From the NCBI GenBank assembly GCA_035771165.1, contig JAWNZC010000225.1:623501-687500 (forward strand): a DNA stretch of 64,000 nt, given 5' to 3'. The stretch is from Paragorgia papillata. Lineage: Eukaryota; Cnidaria; Anthozoa; Scleralcyonacea; Coralliidae. Each line of letters begins with the position of its first letter. Position 1 is the first letter of the stretch. This document shows positions 22,530 through 34,123 of the stretch, in pieces. Position numbers and translations under genes: made by a program. Under the pieces are notes generated by a model. That model made no database searches. It was not told the origin of the DNA and saw only the letters and a list, made by a program, of their open reading frames with translations.

Positions 22530-25119
22530 GAACAACTCTTGATCCAGATCTGGGCCACTTCTAATTTTTCTTGGGACAGCAAGAAGATAGATTTAGCTTC
22601 AATTTCATATATAGGAAAGCCGGTTAAAAATAACCGAAGCCATCGAAATCTTTCCCCCAAAGGCTATGTCGTGAAATATAGTTAGTAAAGTGTTCTATTT
22701 TTAGCGCGCTGTGTAATTGACAGTTTGGGCGTCTGACTTTAAAAGCGAATAACTCTTGAACCAGATCTGGGCCAAGAGGATAGAAAGAGCTTCATTTTGA
22801 TAAAGAGCAAAGTCAGTTCAAAGTTATAGAAGGCATCGAAATTTTTCCCCCCAAAACCACCCCGACGAATTTAATAACAAATTGTTCTATTTCAGCTTGC
22901 TGTGTGATCGGCGGTTCGGGCGTCTCGCTTTAAAAGCTAATAACACTTTAACCAGATCTGGGCCACTTCTAATTTTTCTTGGGCCAGCAAGAAGATAGAA
23001 CGAGCTTCAATTTGATATATAGGAAAGCCGGTTAAAATTTAAAGAAGCCATCGAAATTTTCCCCCCAAAACCACCCGACGAATTTAATAACAAAATATTC
23101 TATTTTTAGCGCGCTGTGTAATTAACAGTATGGGCGTCTCGCGTTAAAAGCGAATAACTCTTGAACCAGATCTGGGCCACTTCTAATTTTTCTTGGGCCA
23201 GCAAGAAGATAGAATGAGCTTCATTTTGATATATAGGAAAGCCGGTTAAAATTAGAATAAACCATCGAAATTTTCCCCCAAGTGAATGTGGTGATACCTT
23301 CACAGTTTCGGCGTTTGCGAATAACTCTTAAACCAGATCTGGGCCACTTCTAGTTTTTCTTGGGCCAGCAAGACGATAGAATAAGCTTCATTTTGATATA
23401 TAGGAAAGCTGGTTAAAGTTAACCGAAGCCATCGAAATATCCCCCCCAAAGACTATGTCGGCAACTACAATTAATAAAGATTTCTGTTTCCGGCGCGATG
23501 TAATTGACAGTTTGGGCTTCTTGCTTTTAAAAGCGAGCAACTCTTGAACCAGATCTGGGCCACTTCTAATTTTTCTTGGGCCAGCAAGAAGATAGATTTA
23601 GCTTCAATTTCGTTTATAGGAGAGCCGGTTAAAAATAACCGAAGCCATCGAAATCTTTCCCCCAAAGACTATGTCGTGAAATATAGTTAATAAAGTGTTC
23701 TATTTTTAGCGCGCTGCGTAATTGACGGTTTGGGCGTCTCACTTTAAAAGCGAATATCTTGAACCAGATCTGGGCCACTTCTAATTTTTCTAGGCCCAGA
23801 AAGATGATAGAATGAGCTTGATTTTGATATATAGTATGTCGGCAACTACACTTAATAAAGATTTCTATTTCCGGTGCGCGGAAATTGACAGTCTGGGCGT
23901 CTCGCTTTAAATGCGAATAACTCTTGAACCAGATATGGGCCACTTCTAATTTTTCTTAGGCCAGCAAGAGGATAGAAAGAGCTTCATTTTGATATAGAGC
24001 AAAGTCAGTTAAAAGTTATAGAAGGCATCGAAATTTTCCCCCCAAAAACCACCCCGACGAATTTAATAACAAAGTGTTCTATTTCAGCTTGCTGTGTGAT
24101 CGGCGGTTCGGGCGTCTCGCTTTAAAAGCTAATAACTCTTTAACCAGATCTGGGCCACTTCTAATTTTTCTTGGGCCAGCAAGAAGATAGAATGAGCTTC
24201 AATTTGATATATAGGAAAGCCGGTTAAAATTTAAAGAAGCCATCGAAATTTTTCCACCAAGACCATCCCGACGAATTTAATAATAAAGTATTCTATTTTT
24301 AGCGCGCTGTGTAATTAACAGTACGGGCGTCTCGCTTTAAAAGCGAATAACTCTTGAACCATATCTGGGCCACTTCTAATTTTTCTTGGGCCAGCAAGAA
24401 GATAGAATGAGCTTCAATTTGATATATAGGAAAGCCGGTTAAAATTTAAAGAAGCCATCGAAATTTTTCCACCAAGACCATCCCGACGAATTTAATAATA
24501 AAGTATTCTATTTTTAGCGCGCTGTGTAATTAACAGTACGGGCGTCTCGCTTTAAAAGCGAATAACTCTTGAACCATATCTGGGCCACTTCTAATTTTTC
24601 TTGGGCCAGCAAGAGGATAGAATGAGCTTCATTTTGATATATAGGAAAGCCGGTTAAAAATAACAGAAGCCATCGAAATTTTCCCCCCCAAAGACTAAGT
24701 CGGCAACTACAGTTAATAAAGATTTATATTTCCGGCGTGCTGTAATTGACAGTTTGGGCTTCTCGATTTAAAGGCGAATAACTCTTAAACCAGATCTGGT
24801 CCACTTCTAATTTTTCTTGGGCCAGCAAGAAGATAGAAGGAGCTTCATTTTGATATATAGGAAAGCCGGTTAAAAATTATAGAAGCCATCGAAATTTTCC
24901 CCCCAAAGACTAAGTCGGCAACTACAGTTAATAAAGATTTATATTTCCGGCGTGCTGTAATTGACAGTTTGGGCTTCTCGATCTAAAAGCGAATAACTCT
25001 TAAACCAGATCTGGGCCACTTCTAATTTTAATTTTTCTTGGGCCAGCAAGAAGATAGAATGAGCTTCATTTTGATATATAGGAAAGCTGGTTAAAATTAA
25101 AAGAAGCCATCGAAATCCC

Positions 25120-25157
<38 letters not shown>

Positions 25158-25625
25158 AGAGTCATGTCGGCTACAAGTGAATTTGGCTCGCTGTGCAATT
25201 GACAGTTTTGGCGTCGCTCTTTAAAAGCTAATATATCTTGAACCAGATCTGGGCCACTTCTAGTTTTTCTTGGGCCAGCGAGACGATAGAATGAGCTTCA
25301 TTTGGATGTATAGCAAGGGCATTAAAAGTAAGGGAAGCCACCGAATTTTTCCCCCCAAAGCCGTCCCGGCGAATTTGATCTATTTGTTTACCTAAAAAGT
25401 GGATACTTTATATTAAATCGGGTTTTTTTCCCTCAACAAATTGTTCAAACGAACACCATTAATCTTGGGTCAGAAAGATAGAATATAAGCTTTAATTTGG
25501 TGCATCGTGTGTGCCGATCGGTTGATTATTGAAGGAATTATTTAAGGTGAAATATTTGCTTTGCGAATCCGAGGCTGAATCGGACGCCGAATCCGAGGCC
25601 GAATGTGAGGCTACCTTCACACTGG
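22530..25625. repeat. Right inverted arm: about thirteen ~225-bp units
   Basis: The same repeat as the left arm in opposite orientation: CTTGAACCAGATCTGGGCC, CACTTCTAATTTTTCTTGGG, GAAGCCATCGAAATTTT and GACGAATTTAATAA recur. Units around 24200-24600 are almost identical to each other. The array ends in the unique terminal ~200 bp (25410-25625) that mirrors 14794-15000. Confidence 0.85.
25117..25156. repeat. Poly(C) tract
   Basis: About 38 consecutive C inside the right arm, where other units have only 5-8. It looks like expansion of the CCCCCC motif of the repeat unit; assembly or sequencing error in length is likely. Confidence 0.8.
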
Positions 25626-25626
25626 T

Positions 25627-25631
<5 letters not shown>

Positions 25632-25713
<82 letters not shown>
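25632..25713. repeat. (AT)n microsatellite, about 41 repeats
   Basis: Long AT run immediately after the right target duplication of the Foldback element. It suggests that the element went into an AT microsatellite next to a Penelope-like element. Confidence 0.95.
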
Positions 25714-25716
<3 letters not shown>

Positions 25717-26541
25717 GACGAAAAATGTTAAAATGGCAGTCAGAATTCATTTCATAAAATAGATATTTATTAAAAATATGTTTGACACTGACTAAAAATA
25801 TTAAAATACAAGACGTTTCGACTAGAAAACTCCAGTCTTCCTCAGTTAAGATAATTCGAAGGCCGTTCAGTTAGGCATATTTATAGTTTAAAAGGTAAAA
25901 AATTAGCATATAATAATCAAGTTTTGAAAATATTACAAGGTCAAAGAAGTCATCAGGGATTTATACATAGATGGTATTTGTATGTGTTCATTTCCTGCTT
26001 TTCGATCGCCAATTGAATGCCAAGCCTCAAGGAAAACTCTTTTATGCCAATCATTTTCTTTGTCCACAATCGAAATTTCATCAAAGTTAAAATAATGTGA
26101 CGCTTTGTTCGCGTGCTGAGCCACTTTAGAATTGAAGTCAATTTCAAAACAGGCTTTTTGGTGTTCCTTAGATCTTGTCTTAAGTGACCTCTGTGTTTGC
26201 CCATAATACACGAAATCACAGTCTTTGCAAGGTAACTTGTTTGTATACAACGCCGGTCATTTGTTCTTTATCTCTTTTGTCTTTGGGTTTGGTAAATATC
26301 TGGGACAATACACGAACAGGTTTGTATGCTACTTTGAGTCCTTCGTTTCTTAGTATTCTGGATAACTTCTCAGAGACCCCCTGGATATATGGCAATGTCG
26401 TAAAGAATTCCTCGGTATTATTGTGTCTGGTTTCAGTCCGTATTTCATTGTTTGTAATTCGTCTGCAACTATTTTGAAATCTCATGTTGTAACCATTCTC
26501 CTTCAAGACAGCTCGTACGTGTTTAGTTTCATTTGTTTTAC
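25714..26541 (-). pseudogene. Penelope-like element, inverted 3' fragment (RT end and GIY-YIG)
   Basis: Minus-strand frames: the RT C-terminal part (26216-26541, KVAYKPVRVLSQIFTKPKD) and the GIY-YIG endonuclease (25933-26250, LPCKDCDFVYYGQTQRSLKT, then RSKEHQKAC). The two frames overlap at about 26216-26250, where a small indel breaks the join. Downstream, about 25815-25860 on the minus strand contains CTGAGGAAGACTGGAG and AGTCGAAACGTC, a hammerhead-like core with a strong stem II. The fragment is fused head-to-head to the plus-strand copy at 26542. Confidence 0.8.
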
Positions 26542-27436
26542 CCAAACAGAACTGGTTTATGTGTTGAAAATATCATCAAACTATTGGAATTTATTTTGAA
26601 TCACAGTTTTTTCGTTTACAAACAACAGTACTACAAACAAATCTTTGGTTGTGCAATGGGATCACCTGTAAGCGCTATTATCGCAAATCTCGTAATGCAG
26701 TTCGTTGAAGAGAAAGCAATCGAAACAGCTCCAATCCCTCCGAAGTGGTGGTATAGATTTGTCGACGACAGCCACTCCTGCTTACGTAAACATGACACCC
26801 ATAATTTCTTGACACATTTAAATAGTATTAACCCACACATCAACTTTAACAATGGAAATAGAGAAGGATGGTTGTCTACCTTTCCTGGATACGTTAACAA
26901 AACGCGACGAAGACAAGATAACCGTGGAAGTTTATCGAAAATACACACACACGGACAAATATTCAGACTTTAGTTCTTGCCACCCTACTCAACATAAACG
27001 CTCGGTAGTTAAAACACTAATGGACAGAGTGGAGAAAATTCCATCTACGCCTTTGGGTAAAACAAATGAAACTAAACACGTACAAGCTGTCTTGAAGGAG
27101 AATGGTTACAACATGAAATTTCAAAATAGTTGCAGACGAATTACAAACAATGAAATATGGACTGAAACCAGACACAATAATACTGAGGAATTCTTTACGA
27201 CATTGCCATATATCCAGGGGGTCTCTGAGAAGTTATCCACAATACTAAGAAACGAAGGACTCAAAGTAGCATACAAACCTGTTCGTGTATTGTCCCAGAT
27301 ATTTACCAAACCCAAAGACAAAAGAGATAAAGAACAAATGACCGGCGTTGTATCCAAGTTACCTTGCAAAGACTGTGATTCCGTGTATTATGGGCAAACA
27401 CAGAGGTCACTTAAGACAAGATCTAAGGTCACTTAA
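26542..27436 (+). pseudogene. Penelope-like element, RT fragment
   Basis: Plus-strand reverse transcriptase with FGCAMGSPVSAIIANLVM and WYRFVDDSHSC (catalytic VDD) in 26533-26973. A frameshift near 26855 leads into 26852-27436, which carries the RT end and the start of the GIY-YIG domain (LPCKDCDSVYYGQTQRSL). The 5' half of the RT is missing. Its last ~380 bp match 26216-26541 in inverted orientation, so the two pieces form a snap-back structure, a known outcome of Penelope retrotransposition. Confidence 0.82.
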
Positions 27437-27442
27437 GACAAG

Positions 27443-27466
27443 ATATATATATATATATATATATAT
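27443..27466. repeat. (AT)n microsatellite
   Basis: AT run directly after a partial duplication of GGTCACTTAAGACAAGAT. Confidence 0.9.
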
Positions 27467-27499
27467 GTTCTAACAAGCACCAAAGCTATGATAAACTTC

Positions 27500-28930
27500 A
27501 AATATACGACAAATTTTTTAATTGTAGACATGTTTTGGCAAAACTTCTTCCATCTTCAGTACAGATAAACGGTTAACTAATTTACAAATGGATACTAGTG
27601 TCTATATATACAGTGAATAAAGGATTATAAAATTCAAATTCAAAATTAAATTCAAATTACAACGGGCAAAATTACTGAAATACCTAAATGTTCAGTTGCT
27701 TAAATATATATGCTAATTAAAGAATAGAATGCATGCAATGGAATTTACATTAATAAGATAAACTATAAGTGTAAACAGATTATAATTACAGGGTATGTTA
27801 ATAAAACAAGCTGAGAAATAAACATAAAAATAGTGAGTTGAAATTATAAGCTGAATATAGTGTTGAAATGGTGGACTTGAATATTGAGTTCAGGTTTAAT
27901 TTTTTTAATGTGTAAAGCTTCTTTAAGTTTTAGGTGAAAAACCGACTGAGCAGAATCTAAAATTTTAAAGCAAGATGGAGAGTATTGATTTTCACAAGTC
28001 GGGGATTTTTGAAAATGTTTAAAGATATGCGAATTTTTGTCCGTTAAAACCTGTTCCTTAATCCTAGTGGTGAGATGACGAGTAGTTTCGCCAATATAAC
28101 GAGAATTACATCCTGCACATGTAAATTGATAAACCACATTAAAAGACTTAAATTCACGAGGAATAGGATCTTTGAAACTAAAAAGGTTTTTGATTTTGTA
28201 CGAAGTAAAAATCAGTTTAAATTCTAGGTCAGTGCAAAAACCTTTAATGAGGTGTTTTAATCTGTGTTGCGTTAATATCGAATTGAATCCAATATGTGGC
28301 AGTTTAAAATAACGAATATTTTGTTTGGAGGAATTTTGTTTAGGTGAGTTTTGTTTGGCAGAAATGGTGTCATCGTTATACTTTTTGACAGCGTTATTAA
28401 TGATATGAGAAGGAAACGAATTGCGTTTAAGTCAATCTCGTTCCCAGAGCCCACAGTCCCCTTACCCAGCGGGCGGGAAACGAGAGGCTCTGGAATAATC
28501 CATTCACGCCATCACAGGATTCTTGTTATCTGGAAGAAGAGTTATATAGAGTTCACTGTGTTCATCAGCCAATGAAATAGCGATGTGAAATGGATTATCC
28601 CAGACTCTCTCGTTTCCCGGGTGGGGAACGTGGGCTCTGGAAACGAGATTGCGTTTAAGTGTAAAGATGAGCTTTTTAAGATCATTTTGGAAACTAGCTT
28701 CGGTGTTGTTTATTTTGCGGGTCCTATCAATTAAAGTTCTGATTAGTCCGGTTTTATAATTGAGAGATGTGAAACTGAAAAAATTCATAAGAAGCCCGGT
28801 ATATGTTTTCTTGTGAAATATGGAGGTAGTGCATGTGTTTGATGATTTGGTGAGCAATATATCAAGAAAAGGTAGTTTCCCATTTTTTTCTTTTTCAGGG
28901 TGTTGTGAGTTTAGGTAGGTGAAAAATAAC
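27500..28930 (-). pseudogene. Second Penelope-like element (RT end and GIY-YIG)
   Basis: On the minus strand the RT C-terminal part runs from about 28930 (KLPFLDILLTKSS, then LIRTLIDRTRKINNT) to 28652. A MITE interrupts it, and the RT-to-nuclease linker (28150-28432) and GIY-YIG endonuclease (27844-28137, FTCAGCNSRYIGETTRHL) follow. The 3' region near 27515-27560 reads CTGAAGATGGAAG, then CCAAAACATGTC, a degenerate hammerhead-like motif common in this element class. Its sequence is far from the first Penelope, so it is a different family. The 5' part is missing. Confidence 0.8.
28433..28651. mobile_element. 219-bp MULE-like MITE with 9-bp duplication
   Basis: Inverted ends of about 66 bp: CAATCTCGTTCCCAGAGCCC at the left, CAATCTCGTTTCCAGAGCCC at the right (reverse complement), both running to GGATAATCCA or GAATAATCCA. 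CGTTTAAGT flanks both sides (28424-28432 and 28652-28660). Excising it restores the Penelope frame. The ends resemble those of the 798-bp element at 37197. Non-autonomous. Confidence 0.88.
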
Positions 28931-30540
28931 TTAGCTGTAATTATGCTGTAATTTAAAGATAATTTTGACAGCCATCCAAAACATCCAACTAGGCGAAAAC
29001 TGCTTCCACCTTGTTGGATGTTTTTATGAGTGTCAAACGGTCCTTTACAGTGGCACTCAAAAATGGCATGGTAGTAATGTGGTTTTGTTATGTTTGTTCA
29101 CATGAATACCCAATGATTATCCACGGCGTCACAAATCAGCCAAATTCCTCCCATGGGCCTTGAATGCGCGCCGACTTTTAGGGTACTTGGTGTCAGCGGC
29201 TTATCGCAAGAAATATCGCCAAAGAAGTCGCTCGTAAATGCTCTACCTTTAGCATGGAAGTATAAGTTATTTATTAAACTTTTGTAGCTGGAAATGCAAC
29301 TTATAAAATAAAATATTAAACGTTTTTTCCCTCTGAGCTGCAATTGAGCGTTTTCTCACCATATTTCCCTTTGATATTGCACATTTTATGATGCGAGTAT
29401 TACGTCAGTATTCGATTTTAACGGGCGAACTAAAAGACGGACGACAACATTAGTTGTCGGTATTTTTAGCGAAATACTGTCGCATTTATCTCCCTTTTGT
29501 TGATTGCGAATATAGGAGCTGTGCCAAGAGAAATAGCCAATGTTGTGGAATTTTTTTACAGTTTTCAGGGCAAACACAAATTTTGTCTAAGCCAAAATGA
29601 GTGCAAAGTTTTAAACTACTGAATTATTCATGTTGAATGAAACGTTGTTAAGGTAAACGTCGCTTTTAAATACGTATTTTTGTTGTACATGTTGGTGTTC
29701 GCCATCTTGAAAATTGCCTTGTACTTCCGCGGCGGTAGTCTTCGTCAAGTGAGCATTTATAAATGTTCGAAGAACGATTATCATCGTGCAAAATGTGATA
29801 TAAAATCTCCCAAAGACGGAGTTTTGAAAGTATTGACGAAAATGAGTGGTTTGCCTGAAGAAGAAAGAGCTAAAGACGTGTCATTGAAATGAATTTGTGA
29901 ATATTAGCTTGACCAACGTAATAAGGGGAAGAAACCTTTAGCTTTGCCAAATCGATCTATCCCGCGAAGTAGAAAAATATTCCATTTCGATAACTGCCGA
30001 AGCTCAAAGACAAGCGCGTACAAATATATAATTATATAGTGTTGTTTGAACTTTGGTATATAGTATATATTCTAAGGAAAATTGACTGAAATTCTCCAGT
30101 TTTAAAATATGTTGCTAATAATTTGTTATCAGTGAGTTACATATGTCTTAACTTATGTGACGAAAACGAAACGTTTGCAGTAAGTCAAAATACATCCAGT
30201 TCCACATGTGTACCTTTAAAGATTAAATAAAATAAATGCTTTACATATTTGAATTGAATTTTGTGAACTTTGGAATTTATTTCACAAATTTTACAATTAT
30301 GTATATAAATTTTACAATAGAATTTACCCTCCTCCCTCCCTGTAATAAAAAAAGATTCTCAATATAAAAAGACATGGTATAGACATACCATCCAATGTGT
30401 GCTGGGGGTGTAAGTGGGTCTGTTTCAGCTGCCATGTCAAGCAACAGTGACCCTGGACTCAAGGAAAGTGGATGTTGGAATTCATTTGGGCTCGTTGTGA
30501 TTAGTTCTTTCATTTACTATTTCTGTTGGACAAATTTTTC
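28931..30540. other. No recognisable gene
   Basis: Short frames only (for example 29680-29892 plus and 29098-29343 minus), without a domain or convincing splice sites. AT-rich, no repeats of note. Confidence 0.4.
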
Positions 30541-30545
30541 TTTCC

Positions 30546-30586
30546 TCCCCCCCCCCCCCCTCTCCACACACACACACACACATACA

Positions 30587-30642
<56 letters not shown>
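30546..30642. repeat. Poly(C) and (CA)n microsatellite
   Basis: A run of 13-14 C followed by about 38 CA repeats. The outer edge of the Polinton-like copy begins right after it. The inverted copy at 53922 also ends beside a homopolymer G/C tract. Confidence 0.92.
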
Positions 30643-30645
<3 letters not shown>

Positions 30646-30903
30646 TCTACCGACTGAAGTAGTTAATATTCAACGTGAGTCACGCATGACTCACGCATGA
30701 CGAACGGAGTAACAGAATAATAGGACATGTTTGGACAAGACTGGGATATAGTTAGTGCGCATGAAATTATATAATAAGCTCGGACATTACGATGTTAGGA
30801 TTACACCTGGTCTGGTCGCCTAAGTTCGTTGGACGAATCTATACTTGTTCGAGACTTTAGAGAAAGATTGGAACGTTTGTTGCAAGCCGTTTAGAACTGA
30901 GGC

Positions 30904-31116
30904 ATGAATACGCGACGCTCTAGAAATCGTAAATGTGAAGCCTGCGGAAATCAAGTACATGTCGATGAAGTGTCGGTTGTTGAATACCAAAAGCTGTTTC
31001 CATTAATAGAGACCATATACACAGACGCCATCGCCACTGAAATCGAGAAATTATGCAAAGAAAAATGTTCAAGAGTGCTAAAGATCAGGTGTCGTAAAGA
31101 CGCTCTTGAACGTTAA
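30904..31116 (+). CDS. Conserved 70-residue frame of the Polinton-like segment
   Basis: The small basic protein starts MNTRRSRNRKCEACGN and ends RVLKIRCRKDALER. It has one CxxC pair and a Glu/Ile-rich helix in the middle. The inverted copy at 53451-53663 keeps the whole frame with five substitutions (for example C14W, loss of one Cys of the CxxC) and no stop. That conservation is consistent with selection or with recent duplication. Function unknown. Confidence 0.45.
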   Translation: MNTRRSRNRKCEACGNQVHVDEVSVVEYQKLFPLIETIYTDAIATEIEKLCKEKCSRVLKIRCRKDALER

Positions 31117-31474
31117 AGGCAATTAGAAAACACGTCAGAGTCGATATTGTATGCACTGTGGCAATTATATAATAATTCGGAGAATCCAGAAATGAAATGT
31201 ATTCTAGGATATCTTTCTTACTGGAGAGAAAGTAATAAATGATTTTCTTGTATAAATGTTGTGTTTTTTTTGTCTTATATAAGACTAATAGTTGTTGAAC
31301 AATACGTTCCATTTTTTGATCGGAGGTATACATAGCGTTCAAGACAGGCGACTGCTGATAAGATTGTTTCGTAAAATAAGACTTCAAAACAACGTTTTCT
31401 CCAGGTAAAACGTTAGTCTTGAGACGATGTTGATCATCGGTATAAAAAATAAGATTCTCGCACGTGCAGAACAC
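31085..31474 (-). CDS. Conserved 129-residue frame, function unknown
   Basis: It starts MFCTCENLIFYTDD, has a charged middle and a hydrophobic C-terminal stretch. Copy B (52931-53197, plus) has the same start and first ~85 residues but goes out of frame near 53170. The 3' end overlaps the opposite-strand 70-residue frame by about 32 bp. No family recognised. Confidence 0.35.
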   Translation of the reverse strand: MFCTCENLIFYTDDQHRLKTNVLPGENVVLKSYFTKQSYQQSPVLNAMYTSDQKMERIVQQLLVLYKTKKTQHLYKKIIYYFLSSKKDILEYISFLDSPNYYIIATVHTISTLTCFLIAFNVQERLYDT

Positions 31475-32516
31475 AAAAGGGAAACTCGTTAAAGGTTACT
31501 AATGACTAAAACATAACCGGATTTGCATATAAGTAGAATATCTAATTTATTTTAGGGGGTGACCATGAGTTGTGGGAGGATAATAAGGGGCATTAAGAGG
31601 TATTAATGCGTGGGCAAGTCTAGGCGAGAAGCCGTAGGAGGGTCTTAAGGTACGAATGAAATCGAAAAGCCGTGAGCTGAGGGGTTTCAAACGTATTTTC
31701 ACTGGCACATAGCAACGTAAAGCTTGTATATGAATATTATATACGAGGTATTTGGTTCGCTTTTGTGGTGTTTATACGTATAGGAATCGTACGGTGTTCA
31801 TGAAGCGTGGCTTTGAATGGTAGCGAATCATGTAGACTAAGGTCTAGTTTGTAGAATCAGTTGGGGAACCAGGAGGAAAACGTACGATACAAGCGTTGGG
31901 AAGTTTGCGACACAGAAAACGCATAGCAACGAAGCATTTCGAATAAATTATGACACGCCTGAATTCGTCTGAACAATTGCTTTGATCATTAGGGGGATTA
32001 GAGATAAAAAAGAACACGTGTATTTTGCATAAGACAGAATTCAAAGCATTCAGTTTCAATTATTTATTTAGGCTTTGGTTTAAACTTATACATAACAAAC
32101 ACGGACACGCGTACATATATCAGGTACAGAATTTAAAATATTTTATTGAGAAATATGTCTTTACACAAGAAACTCTTGATTATTTAGTGATCTATCGGTA
32201 ACAGGGCCATATGGGCATACAGTACATCATATAATCCGACTCATTAAATAATCAGCGTGACGCCTGGCGCCCGGGAGGATAATCGGGAGTCGTGGGAGGA
32301 TAATAAGGGGCATGAAGGAGCATGAATGGGCTGGCAAGTTGAAGCGAGAAACTGGAGAAAGTCTTTATCGTTGGGCGTCTCTACGTGTAAACGATTATTT
32401 GCAATGTTCGCAGATAAACTTCTTAGTCCCCATGGGCAGTACGTTTACTCAATCACAACTTTTCAAAAGTTTGTATAAGCACTAATGTTTCTGTTTCGAT
32501 TAAATGATTAACATAT
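31475..32516. other. Non-coding interior of copy A
   Basis: No supported gene. It includes two ~70-bp imperfect direct repeats (31560-31635 and 32275-32345) around GGAGGATAATAAGGGGCAT. All of it is conserved in copy B (51900-52860), inverted. Confidence 0.5.
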
Positions 32517-33400
32517 CTAAAACTGTTTAGTCTCTTCGTATAACATATCCCTTGACTGTTCGAATATCCGCTCGATACAAGCCTTGGGAAATCGTACTAG
32601 CGTAGATTCTCTTCTTTTCCTTCTTTTCTCCAGTTGCATATTAGCGTAAATTGTTAACCAATATGATATTTTATCGTTACGATAAGACACCAAGGCTCTA
32701 TCATTTTCTCTTGACATAATATGATCATTTTCTGTAGTGTCTTTCTTTTCTTTAGTTTTAAGATTGTATATGCTCGAAGTAATTGTGTGTTTAAATCTTC
32801 GTTCCTGCGGTTTTCTATAAGCTGATGATCCCGTAGGTAAAGAATACGGCTCTTTGGTTGCCATCTGGTAGGCTTGCTGGAAAAACTTTGTGTTGTCGGG
32901 ATACAACTGTTTGGCAAGATGAGTCACTTGACTTGCATCACGAACATTTGTTGTCAGGACAAAGTAACTAGCGTTGAGAGAGATGGTACGATGGTTTTGC
33001 TTTGATGAAACAAATTTTGCACAATATAAATCACGCTGAGATTACCATGATGGGATTTGTTCATGAACAGTTTGGCAATAATCGTATCTTTTTCACCCAT
33101 CACGTCATCAATGATAAATAGATTTCTTATTTGGGGATTAATACTATCCAATATAGATTCGGATAAAGCTTGCACAAACTGAATCCCAGGAATAAGAAGT
33201 TTAGCAAACGTGTCTTGGTACTCAGAATAAAAATAAATAATATTTTCTGGGACAGGGTCGATCATGATTTGGGTGTTGGCTAACAATTCCTTGACAAAGG
33301 TTGTCTTCCCAGTCTTGGTCCCCCCAAAGACCAAGAGCCCAAAGGGATTAACACATCCTTTTGGAGTATGTCTTTTTGTTGTCTTGGTAATTCAACACGG
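32517..33400 (-). pseudogene. Polinton-type packaging ATPase (FtsK/HerA-like, A32 group), copy A
   Basis: The minus-strand frame 32954-33334 contains Walker A GGTKTGKTTF, the Walker B-type LFIIDDVMGE and the conserved SVIYIVQNLFHQ motif. After a frameshift near 33000 the C-terminal part (32517-32927) goes on with LAKQLYPDNTKFFQQAY. These motifs are those of ATPases that pump DNA into capsids in Polintons and related viruses. Compared with copy C (44771-45245), copy A lacks one G in the Gln-Ser-Lys region at about 33000, and a second frameshift lies near 33355. Copy A is therefore inactive. Confidence 0.75.
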
Positions 33401-33470
33401 TTCCATCAAATGGAGAATGCTTAAATGTACTCAGGTGCGTTAATGTCTGGGTCCAGTCCTCTCTGCGCGG

Positions 33471-34123
33471 TCAGCGCAGGCTGTGCAAATAAAGCGTCAT
33501 TTTTTATTCAAAAGCGATGTATTCTGGGAACGGTTTTTGGTTAATGTTGTCTAAATATGTTTTACTGATTTTATTAAATACTAACTTTGTACAGTAAAGT
33601 GTCACGTGATTAATTATAAACACAAATATGCGTCGGATTAATGTGAAATTACAAACATGCCCTGCCGGGAAGGAAAAGCATGTTCTTGTCCATCGTTTTT
33701 GTGTTAATGTGTTAGCTATGAAGGTCTAATACAACAATCAAACTTCGAATGTTGACATTATTAGGTATATCTCTAAGAAATATGTACATTAAAGTAATTA
33801 AATTGATCTAAATGACACTTTCGAAGTTTGAACACTATAATTGGGGATGTATTCTACCACTACAACGCAAAATGAGCATTGTCGAACAAAGAGAACCTTC
33901 CCGGCAGAGCCTCCAAAGTTTGGTGTTCAAACTCGCTAGAACATTGCAAAGGTTATTAAAATGCGCCATATTTTTCGACGAAACTGAAATATATTTGCCC
34001 AGCGGCTTTCCGCATAACCTTGGAAACCACAGGGAAAGTGCGCCAAATTCGAAGTCTTCAGTGTTTATTCCATCGAGAGTCTTTATGCAAATGGTTTTAT
34101 AATTTACATAAATTCATTATATA
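33471..34123. other. No recognisable gene
   Basis: AT-rich spacer. A 96-codon plus-strand frame at 33812-34102 has no recognisable domain. Confidence 0.4.

Larger units (their letters stand above)
14794..25625. mobile_element. 10.8-kb Foldback-like element with long inverted arrays
   Basis: The left end begins CCAGTGTGAAGGTAGCC at 14794 and the right end is its reverse complement, ending at 25625. The arms stay inverted and alignable for about 500 bp, then continue as opposed arrays of a ~225-bp repeat (left to about 16530, right from about 22530). The 11-bp sequence TTATAAATATA directly borders both ends (14783-14793 and 25626-25636). Such array-built inverted repeats with 9-11-bp duplications are typical of Foldback/MULE-type elements. 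No transposase of its own was seen. A Harbinger element and unrecognised spliced sequence fill the centre. Confidence 0.85.
30643..33470 (-). mobile_element. Polinton-like segment, copy A
   Basis: 2.8 kb that reappears inverted at 43806-53922 (where it is split by insertions). The match runs from GAAGTAGTTAATATTCA at the outer edge to GGACCCAGACATTAAC near 33466. It includes a packaging-type ATPase (32517-33400) and two smaller open frames, which suggests one end of a Polinton/Maverick or related virus-like element. PolB, integrase, protease and capsid genes were not found in the window. An internal repeat with GTGGGAGGATAATAAGGGGC occurs at about 31573 and 32297. Confidence 0.65.

Noticed and set aside
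28504..28857. Single 117-codon Penelope protein including the MITE
   Set aside because: The frame happens to read through the MITE; the real RT similarity stops at 28652.
29680..29892. 70-codon frame as a gene
   Set aside because: No domain, no splice signals and no repeat of the frame elsewhere in the window.
30395..30700. Protein with Thr-His repeats
   Set aside because: Produced by the CA microsatellite.
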